40,503 nt of DNA from Chloroflexota bacterium (GTDB lineage: Bacteria; Chloroflexota; Anaerolineae; Caldilineales; Caldilineaceae). Shown in pieces: positions 14,824 to 23,806 of the stretch (its first letter is position 1; each line of letters opens with the position of its first letter). Made by a program: the position numbers and the translations under genes. The stretch is taken from contig JAGWYN010000038.1 of assembly GCA_018969295.1 (NCBI GenBank), forward strand, positions 1 to 40,503. The letters run 5' to 3'. The notes beneath the pieces are model-generated. The model saw nothing but the letters and a program-made list of their open reading frames with translations. It did no database searches and had not been told where the DNA came from.

Positions 14824-15472
14824 TGCCCGTTTTCTCTGGCTCGCGGTGCAGTTCGAGCGTCCGCAGCAAGGCCCTCAGCGTCTCTTCCCCCGCCAGGTCG
14901 CGCGAGACGAGCGTCGCCAGCAGCAGCTGCTCCCCTGTATCGTCGTACAACACCGCCTGCTGCCCCACCGCAGCCCCCGCCGAGGTTGTCAGCCGGTACG
15001 ACAAAAGAGCGGCTGGCAACCCGTCGGCGCGCAGGTCGTTCCGCAGGCTGGCAGAGACCGCATCTACACCCGGGGTCGCTGCCAGCTCTGCAGCCGCCTC
15101 CGCCATGTACTGCTCCAGCGACAACCCCAGGCGCGCACGCGCAGCCAGCGTGAAGTTCAACGGGCTGTGGGAAATTTCCCCGACCCAGGCCACCAACCAC
15201 AGCTCGTCAGCCTGCCACCCTGCCGGCAGCTCCGCTGGCCAGCTCTGTACCCGGTACTGCCACCCCTGCGGCAGCGAGATCGTGGCCAGCCCCCCAGAGA
15301 CCCGCTGCAGCGCCGCAGGCTCGCCTGTCGGCGCCACCACCCGGCTCGTAGGCGTCACGGTGGGCAGGAGAAGGGGCGGCATCACCGTGGGCGGCGCTGG
15401 CGGGGCACAGGCCACTGCCATCACCGCCCACCCAACCCCTGCCAGCCACCTGGCAGCCGCCTGCCCCCTCAT
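14810..15472 (-). CDS. Predicted lipoprotein of unknown function
   Basis: 220 residues. The signal segment (AGVGWAVMAVAC) ends in a lipobox-like AVAC, then a Pro/Thr-rich linker, then a globular part of about 160 residues with alternating strands and helices (GGLATISLPQGWQYRV, LGLSLEQYMAEAAAEL, AVLYDDTGEQLLLATLVSR). The last segment resembles the PsbP/DcrB-like pattern of small exported lipoproteins, but I cannot name a family. ATG 15472 overlaps the nth stop as TGATG; a GTG three bases upstream is the alternative. Last gene of the nuclease-PRT-nth operon. Confidence 0.65.
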   Translation of the reverse strand: MRGQAAARWLAGVGWAVMAVACAPPAPPTVMPPLLLPTVTPTSRVVAPTGEPAALQRVSGGLATISLPQGWQYRVQSWPAELPAGWQADELWLVAWVGEISHSPLNFTLAARARLGLSLEQYMAEAAAELAATPGVDAVSASLRNDLRADGLPAALLSYRLTTSAGAAVGQQAVLYDDTGEQLLLATLVSRDLAGEETLRALLRTLELHREPEKTGITTP

Positions 15473-16122
15473 CACACCTCCGCCGAAGGACAGAGCGATC
15501 GCAGCACACAGTCCCCACAGGCCGGCTTGCGGGCATCGCAGACCTGACGCCCATGAAAGATCAGCAGATGGGAGAGCTCAATCCACTCCTCGCTCGGGGT
15601 GATCGCCTGCAAGTCCCGTTCAATTTTTTCTGGATCGCTCTGCGTGGTCAGCCCCAGCCGGTTCGCCAGCCGCTTGACGTGGGTGTCCACAACAATGCCT
15701 TCGGCAATCTGATAGGCAACCCCCAGCACCACATTGGCCGTCTTGCGCGCCACACCAGCCAGGGTCAGAAGCGCCGGCATGCTGGCCGGCACCTCCCCGC
15801 CATACGCCAGCACGATTCTCCGACAGGCCTCCTGGATATTTTTGGCCTTGTTGCGGTAAAAGCCCGTCGAACGGATCAACGCCTCCAGTTCATCTCGATC
15901 CGCCGCCGCCAGCGCCGCTGCGTCCGGGTACCGGGCAAAAAGAGCCGGCGTCACTTTGTTGACCCGCTCATCTGTACATTGCGCCGATAAAATCGTTGCC
16001 ACCAGCAGTTCCAGAGCATTGCGGTGCTCGAGCGCGCAGCGCGCATCCGGGTACTCGGCGTGCAGCCGCTGCAAAATCGAGCCGATCCGCTCAGCCGCGC
16101 TCCCCCCCTCTTCTGTGGCCAT
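15472..16122 (-). CDS. nth: Endonuclease III (DNA glycosylase/AP lyase)
   Basis: 216 residues, the normal size. It removes oxidised pyrimidines and cleaves the abasic site in base-excision repair. The helix-hairpin-helix LLTLAGVARKTANVVLG has the catalytic Lys, and VVDTHVKRLANRLGL has the catalytic Asp. The C-terminal 4Fe-4S cluster motif is complete (C-x6-C-x2-C-x5-C, from CDARKPAC on). The hairpin reads LAGVARKTA rather than the common LPGVGRKTA, a mild variation. It starts 8 bp after the phosphoribosyltransferase stop behind GGGGGGAC, and its stop overlaps the next start. Confidence 0.95.
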   Translation of the reverse strand: MATEEGGSAAERIGSILQRLHAEYPDARCALEHRNALELLVATILSAQCTDERVNKVTPALFARYPDAAALAAADRDELEALIRSTGFYRNKAKNIQEACRRIVLAYGGEVPASMPALLTLAGVARKTANVVLGVAYQIAEGIVVDTHVKRLANRLGLTTQSDPEKIERDLQAITPSEEWIELSHLLIFHGRQVCDARKPACGDCVLRSLCPSAEV

Positions 16123-16130
16123 GTCCCCCC

Positions 16131-16627
<497 letters not shown>

Positions 16628-16631
<4 letters not shown>

Positions 16632-18676
16632 CGGTTCTCCACTTCGCTATTGGCCGCCTGCCCGGCGGTAGGATCCGCCACCAGCCTGGCACCCCACACC
16701 GCCAACTCGACACCAGCCAGGCTGGTGCGATGGCGTACCTCCCCATGAATGCGATTTTCACCCGAAACCACTGTGAATGCAACCTCCGTCGACGACAGTA
16801 CAAGATGTGCAGGCGCCTGCAGCTCAGCCTGATAAGCGCCCGGTGGCAGGTTCCAAAAACGCACTTCCCCGTTGGCATCCGTGACCGCCTCGCCCACTGT
16901 CCGGCCGCTGCGCTCCTCCCAAGAGAACCGCAGATCGGCATGGCCGAAATCACCCGCAACCCACCCGACTCCCTGCGGCCAGATCCGGGCCAGCAACGGG
17001 TCGTGGTCGCTGCTGTGCAGCGCCCCCGCCGTCTCAGGCTGCAGCGGCGAGGGCTGGTCGGCATTCACCCGTACTACCTGCACTTCCCCAACCAGCTTTT
17101 CCAGGCTGCGGCTCACCAGAAGATAGTCGAGCGTCTGGCTGGCCCCGTTGTAGATGTAGCTGTAGCGATCCAAGACAGGGAGCCACGCATACAGCTGCAG
17201 CAGCGCAGGGTCCGTCCCTGTACGCAAGGCCTCCACAGAAGAACTGTCCAAAAAATCGTTGAGATCCCCCAGCACGACCAACGCTGTCTCTGCCGCCAAT
17301 TTGTGCTGCGCCCAGCCAGCCACCTGCTGCGCCTGTGCCACCCGCCTTGGCAGGTTGGCACGCTCGTCGCCTGATTTGCTCTTCCAGTGGTTGACCCAGA
17401 CACTGATCGCAAAAGGCTCGCCCCACGCCCCCTGCACAGCCAGATCCACCGCCAGCACCGGTCGGTCAAAGAGCGGATACTGCCCCAACGGGCAGGCCCC
17501 TACCTCTTGCACGCCATAGTCCCTCTCCGAACAACCCTGGAATGCCTCGACCGCCAGGATCTGCACCCTATCCGTGCGCGTCAGCAGCGCGTTGGTCAGT
17601 GGAAAGCTGCGGGAAGCACTCTGTGGGCCCGGCAGCGCGGTCGCAGTGTACGCCAAACCGTAGTCGGCACGCAACCGCTCGGCCAGCTGCTCGGCGTCGC
17701 GCGGTGTACCCGCTTCCTGGAGACCGACCACCGTACAGCCGCCTAGCCACCGGGCAATCGTTTCAGCCCGGCGCTCCATTTCGCGCTGATAGCGCGCCGG
17801 CTCCGGGTATTGATCGCTGCCGCTGCCCATGCCGTTCATGTTATACGAACAGACCGTGAAATGGTCTGAAGCCGCCGGCGCTGCCGGGTCCGGCTGCCCA
17901 GCAGCGCTCGCCACCCGTTCGATCTGGCTGCCCGGCAGAAGCAGCAGCTGATATTTGCCAAAGTTGTAGTCGACCACCGCTGCACCGCCGGCCACCCGCA
18001 CCCGGTCGCCGTGGCGCAGGTCGGGAAGCGCGCTGCCAGCAGCGCTGTTGAGATACAGCAGCTGCGCCTGCTCCAGCGGCTCGTCGTAGAAAATTCGTCC
18101 GCCGCTCACATAAGGCTGGCGGCCAGCCAGCACCACGGCGACCTCGGCTTCCTCCCCGCTGTAGCGCCGCGTCGGCCCATGCAGGATCCCTTCAAAAGGA
18201 GCAACACCGACCCGCATCCCCTCGTAGGGCTCCATCTTCCCCACCCCCTCCGGCAGCATGGTCAGCACGGTTGGATGGCCGGCACAGCCTCTGGACGGCT
18301 CGATCGCCTGTGGCCGCACCAGCTCGGTCTTGTCGTAAAATTCATCGACCTCTGCCTGACGGACCCGGACACAGTCGCCCACAGCCACCAGAGGCCGCTG
18401 CCGGGTGTAGACGTAGATGCCATCACTCGTCTCCGCCCGGCCATCGCCTGTCGGATCCTGCAGAAAAAAGCCTGTCTCCCTTACCGCCGTCACCACCCCA
18501 AAACTGTCGACCACACGCCCCTCCAACAGCGTTGCAGCCCCCTCTCCCTGGATCTGATAGATTGGGGTCAGCTCCTGTCCCTGTCCAGACAACCGTTCGG
18601 GCCAGAGCCAACAGCAGAGCCAGAGCAACAGCCAGGCCCACACCCGTCCGGCCCCTCTCTTCTTCACATACTCCAC
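16628..18676 (-). CDS. Secreted endonuclease/exonuclease/phosphatase-family nuclease (ExeM-like)
   Basis: 682 residues from a GTG with GGGGAG upstream. The N-terminal signal sequence (about 1-31) ends near RLSGQGQ. Next come OB-fold-like domains (about 40-260, GVVTAVRETGFFLQDPTGDG) as in ExeM/NucH extracellular nucleases. The metal-dependent catalytic domain (about 275-570) has SYNMNGMG (Asn), GLQEAG (Glu), VNHWKSKSG, GDLNDF (Asp/Asn) and SDHDP (catalytic His). The last 100 residues look like a prealbumin/CNA-B-type beta domain (VTDANGEVRFWNLPPGAY). It probably degrades extracellular DNA for phosphate or nucleobases. The phosphoribosyltransferase, nth and lipoprotein genes follow with overlaps, so this is the first gene of a four-gene operon. 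Confidence 0.88.
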
Positions 18677-18736
18677 TGCGCTCTCCCCTGCTTTTTCCTG
18701 TTCTTGGATCCGGCACCGTCGATTCCGTTCGATCCA

Positions 18737-18754
18737 ATTGTACTATGCTATGAT
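18737..18754. promoter_or_regulatory. Probable overlapping divergent -10 boxes between nuclease operon and subtilase
   Basis: In the 137-bp divergent gap the minus strand has TACAAT (18737-18742), and the plus strand has overlapping TATGCT (18744-18749) and TATGAT (18749-18754). Convincing -35 boxes are not seen at 17 bp, so an activator may be needed. Confidence 0.35.
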
Positions 18755-18813
18755 AGTTCCATCGTTTTGGGGCAGGCGGCAAGAGACCGTTTCGAAAAAA
18801 TAGGCGGCAACGG

Positions 18814-21800
18814 ATGAACCGTTTTTCAACTTTTGGCTCCTTTCTGCTGGCTGTTGTGTTGGCGGTGCTGGCTGTTCCTGCAGAGGCGGCTCGCTGGGAG
18901 TCGACCCACCCGGCAGGGGCTGCGTCCCCGACACGTGCGGCCTACCTGCTGGAACTCACCGCTCCCCCCGCCGTACAGCATTTTTTACTGCTGCAAGAGC
19001 AGGGGGTGGCGGCAGCAAGCGCCAGCACCCAGCGCTATCTGGCCGACCTCGAACAGGCGCAACAGCTCCTGCTCGACACCCTCCAGCAGCAGAAGATCCC
19101 CCTGCTTTACCGCACCCAACGGGTTTACAACGGGGTGGCCGTCCTGGCCACCCCGGAGCAGGCGCGCACGCTTGCCAGCCTGCCCGGCGTCAAAGCCCTC
19201 CACCCCATCCTCAGCAAGGAACCGGCGACGACTTCCAGCATCCCCTTTTTGTCCATTCCTGAGGTCTGGGGGGGGGGTACCGGCCTGCGGGGAGAGGGCA
19301 TTCGCATCGCCGTCATCGACACCGGGATCGACTATCTCCATCTGGACTTTGGCGGGCCCGGCGTCGGCTACGCCGAAAACGACCGCACGGTCGTCGGCGA
19401 TGTGCCAGGCTTTCCCAGTGCCAAAATCGTCGGCGGCTATGATTTTGCCGGCGACTTCTACAACGCCAACCCAAGTTCGCCAGCCTACAGCCCGATCCCT
19501 GCGCCAGACCCAGACCCACAGGATTGTTACGGCCACGGTACCCACGTGGCTGGTATTGCAGCCGGCTACGGGGTCACCGCAGAGGGCCATCCCTACACCG
19601 GCCCGTGGGACCGAGACGTCGACTTCAGCCAGCTGAGCATCGGCCCTGGGGTCGCGCCGCTGGCCGAGCTCTACGCGCTTAAGGTCTTCGGCTGTTCAGG
19701 CAGCTCTGACCTGGTCGACCTGGCCCTGGAGTGGTCCGTAGACCCCGACGGCGACGGCGATTTCACCGACCGCGTCGATGTCATCAACCTGTCGCTCGGT
19801 TCGCCGCTCGGCCTGCCGACCGACACCACGACGGTGGCAGCCGACAATGCCGCTGCCTTGGGGGTGGTCGTGGTGGCTTCTGCCGGCAACAGCGGCGACC
19901 ACCGCTTTGTATTGGGCAGCCCCTCCAACGGCGAGCGGGTGATCAGCGTCGCTGCCACCCAGCATGGCCAGGCTCTGTCCCCCACCGGCACCTGGCCTAT
20001 TGATACCCTTGCTCCCTTCTCCTCGCGCGGCCCCCGCGCGGTAGACCTGGTGGCCAAACCAGACCTGGCCGCTCCGGGCGTCAACATTCTTTCGGCTGCC
20101 AGCGGCAGTGGCCGCGGCTCGCTGCGTCTTTCCGGCACCTCGATGGCCGCGCCCCACGTCGCTGGCGCGCTGGCACTGCTGCGCCAGCGCTACCCAGATT
20201 GGCGCAGCAGCGACCTCAAAGCGCTGGTGATGAACACTGCCTGGCCGCTGGTGCGCTTCGACAGCCCCCTCACCGCCACCCTCCACGCCCCCAGCCGCAC
20301 CGGCGCTGGTCGGCTGGATCTCTCCGCTGCCCTCGACGCCCCAGCCATCGCTTTCAACGCCGATCGGCCAGACCAGGTCTCGCTGAGCTTTGGCCGGCCC
20401 GCCGTGCTCGACCAGTACCAGGCCATCCAATCCCTGCGCCTCGTCGACAAAAGCAGCAGCGAGCAGGCCTACACCCCCAGCTATCTGGCCATCACAGAGA
20501 TGGCAGGCGTCAGCATCACCCTTCCTACCTCCCCGGTTCAGCTGCCCGCCGACGGCACAGCCACAGTGCCGGTGCAGCTGGTCGCTACAGCCGATGCACT
20601 CGGCCGCTCCACCCTCCCGGCAGCGGGCGCCTGGTTCGACGAAGAAAGCGGCTACGTCTTGCTCTGGCCCACAACCGCCGTCTGGCAGGCCACGCTGCAA
20701 AAAGCCGACGGCCAGACGCTCGGGGAGCTGGTCGCTCGCTATCAGCCCGTCAGCCGCACCCTTTCCTATACCCTCACACCCGGCAGCGACCTCCCCCCTG
20801 CGCTGGGCACTCTCTTCCTGACCGCCAGTGCCGCCCAGCCTGCGCTCTATACCCAGCCAGAGATCAGCCTGGCCGGGCACTATACCGGTTCGTTTGTGCT
20901 GGAGGCAGGGCACGAACTGCTGCTGGCGACCCGCTCTTTTTCTGTCACCTTGGAGACCGCCGAGAGCCCGGCCCGCACCGCCAGCGGCTCGCTGCACAGC
21001 CCCAGCGTCGTCCTGCATGTCCCGCTGCACGCCGCTCCGTTCGCCGCCTCGGCCATGCGTGCTACACCCAACACGCTGGAGAGCGATGTACCCTTCGCTG
21101 CAACCGCTACACTGGCCGGCACTCCCCTGGCCGGCACTCCCCTGGCCGGCGGCACAGCCCCCACCGCCGTGGTTTCACTGGCCAGTCTCTTCCAGCTTGA
21201 ACTTCAAAGCCCCAACGGGCGCCCAGCGTCCCTGCCCGCTGGCGCTGTCGACTTCTACGACAGCGCCGACATCAGCCAGATCGGGGTCGCCATCGAGGAC
21301 TTCGCCAGCCCCAAGGCTGCGCTGCTGCACTTCGGCATCGCCGCCCATGCCCCCTGGACCACCCCCAATCTGGTCTATTTCAATCTTCTGTTCGACATCG
21401 ACGGCGATGGAAACAGCGACTACCGGCTCTTCAACAGCAGCCAGGAAGGGTACACGTCGGACCAGATGCTGGGCGACACCTTTGTGAGCGCGCTCGAGAA
21501 TTTGCACACCCAGCAGCTTGCCGTGCAGCTGCCGCTCAACCGGCTCGACGCCAGCCGGGCAGATCTGCGCCCCTTCGGCAGCCGAGTCATGGTGCTGTCT
21601 GTTCGACTGGCGGAACTCAACCTGCCCCCAGGCCAGAACCAAATCACTTGGTGGGCAGAAAGCTACCACCGCGCCTTCGGCGGCGTCGCTCCCCAGTCGC
21701 TCGTCGACCGTACCCCGCCCCGCACCCTCGACCTGGCCCGCCCGACCCTCACCGTTGCGGCAAACTATTTGCAGCAGCCGCTGATCTTTGACCAGCCGGG

Positions 21801-21957
21801 CACCTCGGTGCAGGTCCAGTGGAACCCTTCTGGCAACGCTGGCTTTCCAGCGCTGCTGCTGCTGCACCACCACAACACGCCCGCAGAACAGGTCGAGGTC
21901 GTGCCTTTTCGTGTGCGCTGGCCTGTTTCGCTCTATCTGCCCCAGATCAGCCGCTGA
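18814..21957 (+). CDS. Large secreted subtilisin-like serine protease (S8)
   Basis: 1047 residues. Signal peptide about 1-26 (LLAVVLAVLAVPAEAA), then an inhibitor-I9-like propeptide to about 150 (VYNGVAVLATPEQARTLASLPGV). The catalytic domain has Asp169 in AVIDTGID, His241 in GHGTHVAG, the oxyanion Asn in ASAGNSGD and Ser443 in SGTSMAAPHVAG, so the triad is complete. A PA-like insertion lies between the His and Ser motifs. The C-terminal half (about 530-1047) is beta-rich and includes an Asp-rich segment (DIDGDGNSDY) that may bind calcium, and it ends with FRVRWPVSLYLPQISR. I see no sorting signal, so it is probably released or non-covalently held. A run of ten G (19268-19277) lies just before the catalytic domain. 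Converges on the zinc-ribbon gene with a 17-bp gap. Confidence 0.93.
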   Translation: MNRFSTFGSFLLAVVLAVLAVPAEAARWESTHPAGAASPTRAAYLLELTAPPAVQHFLLLQEQGVAAASASTQRYLADLEQAQQLLLDTLQQQKIPLLYRTQRVYNGVAVLATPEQARTLASLPGVKALHPILSKEPATTSSIPFLSIPEVWGGGTGLRGEGIRIAVIDTGIDYLHLDFGGPGVGYAENDRTVVGDVPGFPSAKIVGGYDFAGDFYNANPSSPAYSPIPAPDPDPQDCYGHGTHVAGIAAGYGVTAEGHPYTGPWDRDVDFSQLSIGPGVAPLAELYALKVFGCSGSSDLVDLALEWSVDPDGDGDFTDRVDVINLSLGSPLGLPTDTTTVAADNAAALGVVVVASAGNSGDHRFVLGSPSNGERVISVAATQHGQALSPTGTWPIDTLAPFSSRGPRAVDLVAKPDLAAPGVNILSAASGSGRGSLRLSGTSMAAPHVAGALALLRQRYPDWRSSDLKALVMNTAWPLVRFDSPLTATLHAPSRTGAGRLDLSAALDAPAIAFNADRPDQVSLSFGRPAVLDQYQAIQSLRLVDKSSSEQAYTPSYLAITEMAGVSITLPTSPVQLPADGTATVPVQLVATADALGRSTLPAAGAWFDEESGYVLLWPTTAVWQATLQKADGQTLGELVARYQPVSRTLSYTLTPGSDLPPALGTLFLTASAAQPALYTQPEISLAGHYTGSFVLEAGHELLLATRSFSVTLETAESPARTASGSLHSPSVVLHVPLHAAPFAASAMRATPNTLESDVPFAATATLAGTPLAGTPLAGGTAPTAVVSLASLFQLELQSPNGRPASLPAGAVDFYDSADISQIGVAIEDFASPKAALLHFGIAAHAPWTTPNLVYFNLLFDIDGDGNSDYRLFNSSQEGYTSDQMLGDTFVSALENLHTQQLAVQLPLNRLDASRADLRPFGSRVMVLSVRLAELNLPPGQNQITWWAESYHRAFGGVAPQSLVDRTPPRTLDLARPTLTVAANYLQQPLIFDQPGTSVQVQWNPSGNAGFPALLLLHHHNTPAEQVEVVPFRVRWPVSLYLPQISR

Positions 21958-21974
21958 ACAAGCCGGCCCGCTCT

Positions 21975-22676
21975 TCAGCTGGCAAACAAAACGCGTCCAC
22001 AGCTCGGGCAGTAAACCGGCGACCCCTCCACAATCCGGGCGTTGCTGACTACGCCGGTCGGCAGCGAGACGTTGCAGGCGCTGCACAGCCCATTCTGGAC
22101 CGCAGCAACCGCCACCCCAGCCTTGCGCTCCTGCAGCTGGCTGTAGAGCGCCAGAGCAGCCCCATCCAGCCGCTCGGTCATCCCCTGGCGCTGTTGCTTG
22201 AGCTGGCTGTACATCCGCCGATATTTGAGCTCTTCCTGCTCCAGTGCCTGGCTCTGGGTTTGCCAGTCACCTTCCAGGCGGCTCAACGCAGCCCGCTGGC
22301 CAGCGAGAAGCTGCTGAAGCTCCTCGTTGCGCTGCAGCGCAGCCAGCGCGTCGTCGTCGGCCTGGCTGCGCTGCCGTTTCATCGACTCGATGCTGGCCTG
22401 CAGCGCTTCCAACTCTTTGGCATTGCGCACCTGCCCACTCATCATCCGTTTTTCGCTCTCCCGGATGCGCTCCAACAGCTGGCGGGCGTTGAGATCAGCG
22501 TCCAGCTGACGGGCACGCACCTTCTCCAGTTCAACAGCCGATTCGTCGACAGCGGCACGTGCCCGCAACAGCTCCTGCGATTCCCCCAGCTTCTGGCGAA
22601 TCTGGGCCACCCGCCGACGCACTTTGTCCAGATGGGTGTCGATCTTTTGCAGTTCGTACAGCCTGGCAATGTCCAC
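21975..22676 (-). CDS. Coiled-coil protein with C-terminal C4 zinc ribbon (CdsZ/zf-RING_7 family)
   Basis: 233 residues. A long Gln/Glu/Arg-rich coiled coil (about 1-180, from IARLYELQKIDTHLDKVRRR) is followed by a C4 zinc ribbon: CSAC, then CPSC about 25 residues later, with SLPTGVVSNARI between. This is the layout of a widely conserved bacterial family of poorly defined function. The start is GTG 22676: AAAGGA sits 6 nt before it, inside what would be the first codons of the ATG at 22691, which itself has no ribosome-binding site. It lies 40 bp after the CAP-domain gene on the same strand, so it may be the last gene of the transporter operon. Confidence 0.85.
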   Translation of the reverse strand: MDIARLYELQKIDTHLDKVRRRVAQIRQKLGESQELLRARAAVDESAVELEKVRARQLDADLNARQLLERIRESEKRMMSGQVRNAKELEALQASIESMKRQRSQADDDALAALQRNEELQQLLAGQRAALSRLEGDWQTQSQALEQEELKYRRMYSQLKQQRQGMTERLDGAALALYSQLQERKAGVAVAAVQNGLCSACNVSLPTGVVSNARIVEGSPVYCPSCGRVLFAS

Positions 22677-22716
22677 AAACGATCCTTTCATTCAGAATGG
22701 CTGGCCTAGCATGACG

Positions 22717-23796
22717 TCATTCGACAAAAAAGAGCAGCACGTCGTAGGTGTAGCTCTGGCGGCCGCCGCCAATCTCCACGCCGTCGATCTCGACGGCGAA
22801 GCGATGTTCTTCAGCCCTGTCCAGGGTCTCCCAGGGAATCTCCGGGACCCAGACCAAGGTGTTCTCACAGTAGCCACTCTGGATCGTCTCCACGTGCAGC
22901 GGCAGCGCCACACCTTGGTAACGCACACTGACAGTGGCTTCCGTAAAATCGGCGTCGCGCAGCATAAACGACCAGCGCGCATAGACAAGATCGTCCGGCA
23001 CATAGCCGCTGGGGGGCCAGGCAACAAACTCGTCCCGCACCGGCGGACGCGGCCCCCACAGATAGTCGTCGATGACCCACAACACGTTCACAGCCGGGTT
23101 TTCACCCTGGGCCGGCACGTTACCGATCCCCATCTCCTGGGTGGTCGGGCACAAAATCCACCGACGATGGCCGACGGCTGTGTTGCTGTCGCCGGTGTCG
23201 CGCATCTGCGCTTTGATGCCATGCTCCTGGTTTCCCCACCAGAGTGACATGTTGGATTTGCCAGCCGCTTCAGCCGCTGCACTGCTGTAACAGAGCCAGC
23301 TGGGAGAAGGGCTGTGGCTCAACTGACGGTTGGCGCTCATCATCAACGCAGCCTGCTGTGACGGGGTGTTGTACTGTTCCACAAAGAGCACGTTGTCTGG
23401 CACCCCCGCCATACTCCGCAAAAAATTGACCAGATCCAGCAAAGCCTGCCGATAGGCCGCAGAGATCTCCCCGGCTCTGCAGCTTGTCAGCTCTCCCGTC
23501 CACCCCATCTCCGCACGGGGCGTGTCTTGATAGTAGGCCCGAAAAAAGGCCGTCACGCTCTCTTTGTCGCGAATATCGACCGGAAAGGTAGGGGGCTCCG
23601 TCACACTGCTGACCCCATTGGCGACTGCCGGCAAAAAGAGTGTCTGGCTCAGCGCCGTGCGGGCCACCAGCCCGCTGTCAGGCTGGCTAGCCCGCTGCGT
23701 GTCCCCCGGCAGAAGCGCTGCGGCAGACAGCGTGGCCGACATCACCCACAGCCCCCACAGCCCCCCAATCCCCCACAAGATCCAGCGCTTTTGCAT
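22717..23796 (-). CDS. Secreted CAP-domain (SCP/PR1-like) protein
   Basis: 359 residues. Signal peptide about 1-26 (GGLWGLWVMSATLSAAA). The CAP core is recognisable: LLDLVNFLRSMAGVPDNV, QQAALMMSANRQLSHSPS (conserved His), the segment around SNMSLWWGN and the CAP signature GHRRWILCP. A C-terminal beta domain follows (WSFMLRDADFTEATVSVRYQ). CAP proteins are secreted and often bind lipid or sterol; some act as proteases or adhesins. Its ATG has AGGAG in the end of the permease gene and starts 10 bp after that gene's stop, so it is cotranscribed with the transporter. A link to osmotic stress is inference from that position. Confidence 0.85.
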   Translation of the reverse strand: MQKRWILWGIGGLWGLWVMSATLSAAALLPGDTQRASQPDSGLVARTALSQTLFLPAVANGVSSVTEPPTFPVDIRDKESVTAFFRAYYQDTPRAEMGWTGELTSCRAGEISAAYRQALLDLVNFLRSMAGVPDNVLFVEQYNTPSQQAALMMSANRQLSHSPSPSWLCYSSAAAEAAGKSNMSLWWGNQEHGIKAQMRDTGDSNTAVGHRRWILCPTTQEMGIGNVPAQGENPAVNVLWVIDDYLWGPRPPVRDEFVAWPPSGYVPDDLVYARWSFMLRDADFTEATVSVRYQGVALPLHVETIQSGYCENTLVWVPEIPWETLDRAEEHRFAVEIDGVEIGGGRQSYTYDVLLFFVE

Positions 23797-23806
23797 GAAA
23801 TTGCTC

